A stretch of DNA of 11,526 nt, taken from contig DRHD01000248.1 in NCBI GenBank assembly GCA_011049795.1, positions 1-11,526 on the forward strand, in the 5' to 3' direction. The position numbers were made by a program, and so were the translations under genes. The notes below the pieces were generated by a model, which searched no databases, had not been told where the DNA came from, and saw only the letters and a program-made list of their open reading frames with translations. Positions 1-6,361 of the stretch are shown here, one piece after another. Origin of the DNA: Porticoccus sp. (lineage in GTDB: Bacteria > Pseudomonadota > Gammaproteobacteria > Pseudomonadales > Porticoccaceae). The first letter of the stretch is position 1; every line of letters begins with the position of its first letter.

Positions 1-920
1 CCGTAGCAGCACGTGGCGAAGTGTTAGTCAAACTGAAAACTACCGGCATCAATCCCTCCGATGTCAAGAAACGCGCTGGCGCTTTTCCCAATTTATTGGA
101 TGACGGTCTGGTGATTCCCCATAGTGATGGCGCTGGCATAATCGAAGCAGTAGGCGAAGGCGTCGATAACAGCCGTATTGGTGAGCGGGTTTTTGTTTAT
201 CAAGCACAATATGGACGTCGCTTCGGTAGCGCGGCCGAATATGTCGCCCTCGATTCTAACCGCGCGCCCAAACTACCGGACAATACCTCCTTTGAAGTGG
301 GTGCCTGTATTGGCATTCCCATCATGACCGCCCACCGCTGTGTCTTTGCCGACGGCGACATCAACGGACAAACTGTGTTGGTGACAGGCGGTGCAGGCCG
401 GGTTGGCTATTACGCGATTCAATGGGCTAAATATGCCGGCGCGACGGTCATTGCTACGGCCAGTACCATTGCCGACGAAATTGCCTGTAAAGAACTGGGC
501 GCTGACTATGTCGTTAACCATCGCCAGAAAAATTGGGGAGAAGCCGTGCTGGCATGTACCAACGGTGACAAGGTGAATCGCGTCATCGATGTGGAATTTG
601 GCGCCAACTTACCAGAAGTTTTAAAATGCATTGCCATTGGCGGAACGATTGCCACCTACTCCTCAACCCAGGTTAAAGAGCCACAGCTGCCCTTTATCCA
701 AATGATGTTTCTGGACTTAACCCTGCGTATGGTGATTGTCTATGCCATGCCGGAAGAGGCCAAACAACAGGCCATTATGGATACCACGCAATTATTGCGC
801 GAAAATCAATTGCAACATCGGATAGCCCATACGCTTCCCTTCTCAGAAATGGCAAAGAGCCATGAATACATTGAACAAGGTGGGTTTCGGGGCTGTGTCG
901 TGGTACAAATTGACGACTAA
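1..920 (+). CDS. Zinc-free NADPH:quinone reductase-like protein (MDR family), 5' truncated
   Basis: The reading frame is open from base 3 to the TAA ending at 920, so the gene enters from outside the window. The GTG at 21 is internal, because family-typical residues (A-R-G-E-V-L-V-K) run straight through it. The visible 305 residues cover the GroES-like fold (G-I-N-P-S-D-V-K-K, then H-S-D-G-A-G and G-E-R-V-F) and a Rossmann domain with the nucleotide-binding T-G-G-A-G-R-V-G motif at about 382-405. There is no structural-zinc cysteine cluster, which fits the zeta-crystallin/quinone oxidoreductase branch of the medium-chain dehydrogenase/reductase superfamily. Such enzymes reduce quinones or alpha,beta-unsaturated carbonyls with NADPH in the cytosol. 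The exact substrate cannot be told. A terminator directly after the stop separates it from the esterase operon downstream, so it is probably not part of that pathway. Confidence 0.9.
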   Translation, partial: VAARGEVLVKLKTTGINPSDVKKRAGAFPNLLDDGLVIPHSDGAGIIEAVGEGVDNSRIGERVFVYQAQYGRRFGSAAEYVALDSNRAPKLPDNTSFEVGACIGIPIMTAHRCVFADGDINGQTVLVTGGAGRVGYYAIQWAKYAGATVIATASTIADEIACKELGADYVVNHRQKNWGEAVLACTNGDKVNRVIDVEFGANLPEVLKCIAIGGTIATYSSTQVKEPQLPFIQMMFLDLTLRMVIVYAMPEEAKQQAIMDTTQLLRENQLQHRIAHTLPFSEMAKSHEYIEQGGFRGCVVVQIDD

Positions 921-933
921 CAGGGCGTCAATC

Positions 934-960
934 AAGGGGCTGGCTTAGCAGCCCTTTTTA
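934..960 (+). terminator. Rho-independent terminator of the quinone reductase gene
   Basis: GGGCTG (937-942), a six-base loop and CAGCCC (949-954) form a stem followed by TTTTT. Upstream AAG can extend the pairing into the T-run. It lies 14 bases after the stop codon at 920, where an intrinsic terminator is expected. Confidence 0.85.
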
Positions 961-985
961 TTAGGAGTATCCATTATCAAGCTGA

Positions 986-1013
986 TTGTCTCCTATGCTT
1001 TAAAACCAATAAT
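986..1013 (+). promoter_or_regulatory. Possible sigma-70 promoter for the esterase/BCCT/AcnX operon
   Basis: TTGTCT (986-991) and AATAAT (1008-1013) are separated by 16 bases and match the -35 and -10 consensus at 4/6 and 5/6. They lie between the upstream terminator and the esterase start, where a promoter is needed. A start site about 7 bases downstream would give a nearly leaderless message for the ATG at 1027, which weakens the call. AT-rich DNA makes such matches common. Confidence 0.25.
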
Positions 1014-1026
1014 ATTAGGCATCCAT

Positions 1027-2625
1027 ATGTTCAAGTATTTTCCAAGTCTAGTGAGTAATACCACCACTGCTCTCGGCTTATTATTATTGTTATCCCCACT
1101 GCATGCTGCTGACGTTAAAGTTCACACCGGCGAAGAGATGCTTAATGGACGGTTAGAAAACGGCATCAATATTTTTCGAGGCATACCCTTTGCCCAACCA
1201 CCGGTGCAAACATTACGCTGGCAGGCCCCGCAACCACCGATTGCTCGCGATGGAATTCAGGACGCAACTCAATTCGCAGCGGCCTGCATGCAAACTCACT
1301 ACAACACCGAATGGTATCAAGATGTGATGACCACTTTTGATGCTGACATTACCAGAGCTCCGGTGCCCCGCAGTGTCAGTGAAGACTGCTTGTATTTAAA
1401 TATCTGGTCGCCGGATCTAACAGCCAAGAAAAAGTTAGCCGTTATGGTATTTATTCATGGTGGCAATAATCAAGGAGGTTGGAGTTATGAACCGAACTAT
1501 CTAAGCGATGCCCTGGCGGCTAAAGGCGTTATTGTAGTCACTATCGCTTACCGCATGCATGTCTTTGGCTTTATGGCCCATCCCGAGTTAAGCCTTGAAT
1601 CGGCATCTGGCAGCTCCGGCAATTACGGATTACTTGACCAGATAGCGGCTCTTAAATGGGTCAATCAACATATCGAACACTTTGGCGGCGACGCTAACAA
1701 TATCACTTTATTTGGGGAGTCCGCAGGAGCAGCTAATATCGGCGCCTTAATGTTATCCCCTCTGGCTGATGGATTATATAAAAATGCCATACGTCAGAGC
1801 GGCACCTTTGATATCAATTACCGCGACACACTGAAAAATGAAGAAGTGTTTGGCGAAGAATTCACAGACTCACTCGGTTTAACGTCAATTAAACAATTAC
1901 GCTACGTACCGGCGGATAAAATTCTTGAGGCGGCTGAAAAATACTATTTGCACGATTACAACAACAATGAACGGTCATACTTCTATGCGGCGATAGATAA
2001 CAATTTTCTAAGCGACAGTGTGGCGAACCTGTATAAACTGGGCAAGATATCATCTGCCAATGTTTTACTGGGTAATAACGCCGACGAAAAATTAATGTAT
2101 ACCATGGCCAAACCCACTGAACAGGATCTCCATCAGTTTATCGACCAGTATTTTAAACCGGGAACAAAGGCCAAGGTATTGTCACTCGTTAACCATCGCC
2201 CCAGCCTTCGCGCGCAACTTGCCGACCTGAAACAAGCCTGGGAGTATAGTTGTACTGCCCAGACTCAGGCCGCTGCCTTAAGCAAACGCGCCATTGGCGA
2301 TATTTATCGTTATTATTTTACCCGGCAAAGGGCTGGTATCGGCGGTGAACGCATAGGCGTCTATCACGGAGCTGAACTACCCTATGTATTTAATACCCAT
2401 GATAGCTGGCTACCCACCGATGCAACGGATACCACGTTGACCGCAACGATGATGAACTATTGGGTGAATTTTGCTAAAACGGGCAACCCCAATGGCCAGG
2501 GCTTAACGCAATGGCCACGCTACAACACGGAATCACGCTTAAGCTTAGAACTGGGGGATACGGTTCAGGTGATTGACGCCCCTGACCAGGCACTGTGTCA
2601 ATTTTTGAAATCACCACAGCCCTGA
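1027..2625 (+). CDS. Type-B carboxylesterase (alpha/beta hydrolase), secreted
   Basis: This 532-residue protein has the full layout of the type-B carboxylesterase/para-nitrobenzyl esterase family. It begins with a signal peptide (M-F-K, hydrophobic core about 15-23, likely cleavage near A27/A28), so it should act in the periplasm or outside. The second family signature E-D-C-L-Y-L-N lies at 119-125, the oxyanion-hole segment H-G-G-N at 144-147, the nucleophile elbow G-E-S-A-G at 230-234 with Ser232, the acidic residue Glu354 (A-D-E-K) and the catalytic His447 (Y-H-G-A-E-L-P-Y). Length is normal. It should hydrolyse a carboxylic ester; the substrate is not readable. It is the first gene of a same-strand set, 55 bases before the BCCT transporter, suggesting it releases the compound that is then imported. 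The start at ATG 1027 has only a weak TAGG 7 bases upstream. Confidence 0.93.
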   Translation: MFKYFPSLVSNTTTALGLLLLLSPLHAADVKVHTGEEMLNGRLENGINIFRGIPFAQPPVQTLRWQAPQPPIARDGIQDATQFAAACMQTHYNTEWYQDVMTTFDADITRAPVPRSVSEDCLYLNIWSPDLTAKKKLAVMVFIHGGNNQGGWSYEPNYLSDALAAKGVIVVTIAYRMHVFGFMAHPELSLESASGSSGNYGLLDQIAALKWVNQHIEHFGGDANNITLFGESAGAANIGALMLSPLADGLYKNAIRQSGTFDINYRDTLKNEEVFGEEFTDSLGLTSIKQLRYVPADKILEAAEKYYLHDYNNNERSYFYAAIDNNFLSDSVANLYKLGKISSANVLLGNNADEKLMYTMAKPTEQDLHQFIDQYFKPGTKAKVLSLVNHRPSLRAQLADLKQAWEYSCTAQTQAAALSKRAIGDIYRYYFTRQRAGIGGERIGVYHGAELPYVFNTHDSWLPTDATDTTLTATMMNYWVNFAKTGNPNGQGLTQWPRYNTESRLSLELGDTVQVIDAPDQALCQFLKSPQP

Positions 2626-2628
2626 TCT

Positions 2629-2653
2629 CAACAACTATTATGGCAACAACTAT
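2629..2653 (+). repeat. Short direct repeat between esterase and BCCT genes
   Basis: CAACAACTAT occurs at 2629-2638 and again at 2644-2653, a 15-base period, just after the esterase stop. It could be a binding site or a chance slippage product. No function is assigned. Confidence 0.4.
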
Positions 2654-2667
2654 AAAAACAAAGCAGC

Positions 2668-2673
2668 AGGAGA
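2668..2673 (+). promoter_or_regulatory. Shine-Dalgarno that fixes the TTG start of the BCCT gene
   Basis: AGGAGA lies 7 bases before the TTG at 2681. No ATG or GTG in that frame lies close by upstream, and translation from the TTG gives a family-like N-terminus (short polar stretch, then the first membrane helix). This supports a non-ATG start. Confidence 0.7.
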
Positions 2674-2680
2674 TTTAAAT

Positions 2681-4180
2681 TTGGACCAGAATATCGACAA
2701 GACCAATTTTGTAGGCACCATCATGGTAATCCTGTTGGTGTCCGTGCCGCTAATCATTGCACCAGAAGCCGGCGCCAAAATTATCCAAGAATGTTATGAC
2801 TTTATTGCCAGCCAATTCGGTGTGCTGTATTTATTGAGTGGTTGTGCTGCCCTTCTACTATTAGTGTGGTTAGCATTCAGTCGTTATGGCGGGATTACAC
2901 TAGGCGACGAAAATGAGCCGCCGGAGTTTAGTACTTACAGCTGGATCGGTATGTTGTTTTGTGCCGGTATTGGTGCAGGTTTAATGTACTGGGCATCGAT
3001 TGAATGGGCCTACTACTATCAAAGCCCTCCCTTTGGCGCTGAACCACTGTCTGTGGAAGCCGCCAAGTGGGCATCCTCCTATGGGGTCTTTCACTGGGGT
3101 GTTACAGCCTGGGCATTCTACTGCCTACCCACTATTGCTATTGCCTATCCCTATTATGTGAAAAAAATTCCTATTCTTAAATTTAGTTTAAGCCTGCATT
3201 ATTTTTTCAAGGGCAAGGAAGATCATATAGGGGCACGCTTTGTCGACTTTCTCTTTATGATTGCCCTAATCGGCGGCGCCGGCTCTTCGCTAGGTTTCTC
3301 CACGCCACTGATCGCGGCATTAATATCTCGCCTCACCGGCATTGAAACCGGAATTGAGCTTGAAATTTTCGTGGTTTCAATTTGTGTGGTCTTATTCGCC
3401 ATCAGTGTTTGGCTGGGTATTAAAAAAGGCATCAAGCGTCTCAGTGATTTCAATTTATTACTCGCTCTAATTTTAGTGGCTTATGTTCTGTTTGCCGGCC
3501 CCACCCTGTTTTTATTAAAAACTGCATTAAATAGTGTTGGCACCGTGGTACAAAACTTTGTGCAGATGAATACCTGGACTGACCCGTTTACCGATTCGGG
3601 TTTTGTTGAAGACTGGACGGTATTCTATTGGGCGTGGTGGATTGCCTATGGTCCCTTTGTCGGTTTGTTTGTCACTCGTATTTCCCGTGGCCGTACTATC
3701 CGCGAAGTCATTGTCGGCATGTTAACTTACGGCAGCCTCGGCGCGGCCTTGTTTTATTTAACGTTGGGCAACTTTTCCCTCTATCAAGAACTAACTGGTC
3801 AAGTCGCGGTGTTAGATATCTTAAACAACCAGGGCGGCAATCAAGCCATCATCGCAAGCTTTGATCAATTGCCGATGGCAGAATTGATTATTGGTTTATT
3901 CTGTGTGGTCAGTGTTATTTTTTCTGCCACCACCTATGATTCCGCCTCTTACATTCTTGCCTCCAATGCCACTAAAAAATTATCACCCAGTGAAGACCCT
4001 CCCCGCTGGCACCGGGCATTTTGGTCTTTTGCCCTGGCGATTCTACCCATCACCTTGATGTATATTGGCGGGCTTAAAGTCGCCCAAACAGCCGTGCTGG
4101 TTGTGTCCCTACCCATTTTAGTCGTTGGTATCTTTATGTCTTATGCGCTGGTTAAAACTCTTAAAGAAGATCACGGTTAG
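2681..4180 (+). CDS. BCCT-family (betaine/carnitine/choline) transporter
   Basis: A 499-residue inner-membrane protein with about 12 hydrophobic helices, the usual length for a BCCT core without long terminal extensions. Diagnostic features are the N-E-P-P-E-F-S-T segment, the glycine-rich G-I-G-A-G of helix 3 at 96-100 followed by M-Y-W, and the tryptophan-box helix W-T-V-F-Y-W-A-W-W at 312-320 with R-I-S-R-G-R-T after it. BCCT carriers move zwitterions bearing a quaternary ammonium or sulfonium group, such as glycine betaine, carnitine, choline or DMSP. At the position where CaiT has the arginine that replaces sodium (CaiT S-D-V-R), this protein has S-D-F-N with Asn258, as in BetP-like carriers, so I infer Na+-coupled uptake rather than CaiT-type exchange. 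There is no long osmosensing C-terminal tail, which with the neighbouring catabolic genes favours nutrient uptake over osmoprotection. The start is TTG with a good Shine-Dalgarno. Confidence 0.95.
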   Translation: MDQNIDKTNFVGTIMVILLVSVPLIIAPEAGAKIIQECYDFIASQFGVLYLLSGCAALLLLVWLAFSRYGGITLGDENEPPEFSTYSWIGMLFCAGIGAGLMYWASIEWAYYYQSPPFGAEPLSVEAAKWASSYGVFHWGVTAWAFYCLPTIAIAYPYYVKKIPILKFSLSLHYFFKGKEDHIGARFVDFLFMIALIGGAGSSLGFSTPLIAALISRLTGIETGIELEIFVVSICVVLFAISVWLGIKKGIKRLSDFNLLLALILVAYVLFAGPTLFLLKTALNSVGTVVQNFVQMNTWTDPFTDSGFVEDWTVFYWAWWIAYGPFVGLFVTRISRGRTIREVIVGMLTYGSLGAALFYLTLGNFSLYQELTGQVAVLDILNNQGGNQAIIASFDQLPMAELIIGLFCVVSVIFSATTYDSASYILASNATKKLSPSEDPPRWHRAFWSFALAILPITLMYIGGLKVAQTAVLVVSLPILVVGIFMSYALVKTLKEDHG

Positions 4181-4192
4181 TTAGGAGGCCCT

Positions 4193-4672
4193 ATGCAATT
4201 AACGCCCTTAGTAGAATTTGACTCTGAAATTAGCGATTTACAACAAATTGGTGAAACCCCTTTTGGTAACCGTAAAATTTATATTATTGGAGGCGGACAC
4301 TTTTGGGGGGAACGTATAAATGGTGTGGCGCTGCCCGGAGGTGGTGATTGGGTCTCAGTGAATCACGACGGCCTCGCCAAGTTAGATGTTCGTAAAACGA
4401 TAAAAACCGATGACGGCGCCTTAATCAATATGAGCTACCAGGGTTATTACCAATATGACTCAGCCATTACTGACAAATTGGAACAAGGCGAAGGTTATGA
4501 ATTTGGTGAAAATCTATTCAAGGTACAAGTTCAATTTGAAACGGGTGACCCGCGCTACGATTGGCTCAATACTACCTTGGCGGTTGGTGAAGCCAAAGAA
4601 ACAGGAAAGACGATTATTTATCGTATTTACGAAATGATCAGCGACAACTCAACTTTTACTAAAGCGGAATGA
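4193..4672 (+). CDS. DUF3237 family protein
   Basis: A 159-residue soluble protein without signal peptide or membrane segment, matching the DUF3237 (UPF0311) family in length and pattern. The family-like stretches are G-G-G-H-F-W-G near 35, G-G-G-D-W-V near 50, H-D-G-L-A-K-L-D, T-D-D-G-A-L-I and the C-terminal P-R-Y-D-W-L-N followed by V-G. The family is a small beta-barrel-like fold with no established biochemical role that I know of. AGGAGG at 4183-4188 lies only 4 bases from the ATG and 3 bases after the BCCT stop. The gene ends in an ATGA overlap with the AcnX large subunit (4669-4672), so the two are probably translationally coupled and needed together. A role as accessory or isomerase-type partner of AcnX is inference from position only. 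Confidence 0.85.
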   Translation: MQLTPLVEFDSEISDLQQIGETPFGNRKIYIIGGGHFWGERINGVALPGGGDWVSVNHDGLAKLDVRKTIKTDDGALINMSYQGYYQYDSAITDKLEQGEGYEFGENLFKVQVQFETGDPRYDWLNTTLAVGEAKETGKTIIYRIYEMISDNSTFTKAE

Positions 4673-5937
4673 CCGACTTTCTTCCTAGCCACCAAGATCA
4701 ACGTCGCCTGGATGGCAAGGAGGGAGCATCGCTACAATTTGCCATGCAGCTACTTAGCCGTATCGCTGTAGCGACCCATGCTGAAAGATTAATTGATATT
4801 AGCCAGGCTCACTTAGTAGGCTCATATTATTCCGGTCCCGCAGATTGTGTCTTTATTGAAAAATTAGCTGCAGATAAAGCGTGCGTGTTAGTACCAACAA
4901 CACTCAATTCAAGTTCAGCGGATCTTCAACGGCCGGCACTATACCCAGCCAACAGTCCCTCGGTGAAATCCGCCTGTCGTATCGTTAAACTCTACCAACA
5001 AATGGGTTGTGATATAGCACTAACCTGTGCGCCCTATTATTTACCGCAGACACCAAAACAAAACGAGGTTATTGCCTGGGCTGAATCTAATGCTGTGATC
5101 TATGCCAACTCGGTTATTGGAGCCAGAACCAACAAGACATTTCAATACCTCGATTTATGTGCGGCTCTTACCGGTCGCATTCCTGAGCAAGGGCTGTATT
5201 TAAATACAAATAGACGAGGACAAGTGGTTTACCAATTAAGAAACATTCCGGATCACTGGCTGGCAGAGGATAATTTTTATCAATTGTTGGGTTTTTTTAT
5301 TGGCGATGATGTCAGTGATAAAATCCCGGTCATCAGTGGATTACCAACATCCACAAGTAAGGATAACTTGCGAAATCTCGGTGCGGCTGCCGGCAGTTCT
5401 GGCAATATGGCGATGTTCCATGCTGTCGGAATCACACCGGAAGCAAAAACATTAGAAGACGCCTTACAGTGGCAGCCTCCCATCCGTACAGTGATAGTCA
5501 CAGCTAATGATATCCTCAAGGTCAAACACTCATTTACAAGCACCAGCAAGGGTGAACTTAGCACTGTCTGTCTGGGTACCCCTCATTTTTCCTTAGAAGA
5601 ATTCAAACAAGTCATCCAATTATTAGACGATAGAAAAATATCAAAGGCTATTACACTTTATATATCAACCAGTCGTCATGTACTTAAACAGCTTAACGAT
5701 AGCCATTTAATTAGCCATTTCGATCAAGAAAATATTGTCATCGTTACCGACACCTGTACTTACTACGGAGACCTAATCAAAAACACTACAGGCACCGTAA
5801 TGACAGCGTCACTAAAATGGGCTCACTATGCGCCAGGAAACATTAACGTTAGCGTATTATTTTCTCGATTAACAGATTGTATCGAATCGGCAGTCTACGG
5901 AAAAACTCAAATCAATGAAAATTTCTGGAAGCATTAA
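4669..5937 (+). CDS. Aconitase X (AcnX) large, catalytic subunit
   Basis: A 422-residue cytosolic protein of the aconitase X (formerly DUF521) family, a dehydratase branch of the aconitase superfamily. Visible motifs in order: P-T-T-L-N, T-C-A-P-Y with Cys120, W-A-E-S-N-A-V at 137-143, N-S-V-I-G-A-R-T-N at 147-155, L-G-T-P-H at 302-306, D-T-C with Cys363, and K-W-A-H-Y-A-P-G-N at 383-391. Characterised relatives dehydrate cis-3-hydroxy-L-proline (monomeric type I) or mevalonate 5-phosphate (heterodimeric archaeal type II), using an iron-sulfur centre held by cysteines. This gene is of the split type, with its swivel-domain partner encoded next. It has Thr304 where many family members, as I recall them, have Cys in G-C-P-H, with Cys301 three residues earlier. 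The ATG overlaps the DUF3237 stop by 4 bases. Family assignment is firm; the substrate is open. Confidence 0.92.
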   Translation: MTDFLPSHQDQRRLDGKEGASLQFAMQLLSRIAVATHAERLIDISQAHLVGSYYSGPADCVFIEKLAADKACVLVPTTLNSSSADLQRPALYPANSPSVKSACRIVKLYQQMGCDIALTCAPYYLPQTPKQNEVIAWAESNAVIYANSVIGARTNKTFQYLDLCAALTGRIPEQGLYLNTNRRGQVVYQLRNIPDHWLAEDNFYQLLGFFIGDDVSDKIPVISGLPTSTSKDNLRNLGAAAGSSGNMAMFHAVGITPEAKTLEDALQWQPPIRTVIVTANDILKVKHSFTSTSKGELSTVCLGTPHFSLEEFKQVIQLLDDRKISKAITLYISTSRHVLKQLNDSHLISHFDQENIVIVTDTCTYYGDLIKNTTGTVMTASLKWAHYAPGNINVSVLFSRLTDCIESAVYGKTQINENFWKH

Positions 5938-6361
5938 AGTGATGCACGGTAATCGTATTTACATTCGAAATTTAAATGAAGGGGACGCTAGCGGTAAAAT
6001 CCTGGTTCTGCAAAAAAGCTTAAGCTTTTGGGGTGGCGTAAACCCCGAAACGGGTTTCATTATAGATCGTCACCACCCTCAATGTGGCCAATCTATCAAA
6101 GAGACGTTGTTGCTTATGCCGGGTATTAAAGGCAGTACTGCTGGCCCTGGCGCTCTACTGGAATGCCTGTATGCCAACAATGGCCCCGCGGCAATCATTC
6201 TGCTACAGCCCGAAGTCAGTTGCATAATCGCAGCCAACGTTTATCTAAGCATCTCAGGAAAAAAATTACCGATTATTGAGATAGAAGAGAAAGACGCTAT
6301 TAATCTTCATACGGGTGAGCAGTGGATGTTAACAAAGGGAGAACTAGTAATGTGCGGTTAG
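5915..6361 (+). CDS. Aconitase X small subunit (swivel domain, DUF126)
   Basis: A 148-residue protein matching the AcnX swivel-domain family (DUF126), which closes over the large subunit to complete the active site. The hallmark L-S-F-W-G-G-V-N-P-E-T-G lies at 36-47, followed by I-I-D-R-H-H-P, then G-S-T-A-G-P-G at 73-79, which is the phosphate/carboxylate-type loop carrying the family serine, then A-P-like N-G-P-A-A-I-I-L. Length is typical for a stand-alone subunit. The ATG at 5915 gives the usual family beginning (M-K-I-S-G) and overlaps the large-subunit gene by 23 bases; an ATG at 5942 would cut the first strand and is less likely. There is no good Shine-Dalgarno, so translational coupling is expected. 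Its TAG overlaps the stop of the convergent ndh gene. Confidence 0.92.
   Translation: MKISGSIKVMHGNRIYIRNLNEGDASGKILVLQKSLSFWGGVNPETGFIIDRHHPQCGQSIKETLLLMPGIKGSTAGPGALLECLYANNGPAAIILLQPEVSCIIAANVYLSISGKKLPIIEIEEKDAINLHTGEQWMLTKGELVMCG

Noticed and set aside
973..1026. In-frame upstream extension of the esterase from ATT 973, preceded by AGGAG at 964-968.
   Set aside because: It would need a rare ATT start and would place 18 extra residues before a normal signal peptide. The ATG at 1027 gives a standard secretion signal.
6014..6029. Perfect 16-base palindrome AAAAGCTTAAGCTTTT.
   Set aside because: It lies inside the AcnX small-subunit coding region and encodes ordinary family residues just before S-F-W-G-G, so it is most simply explained by codon choice.
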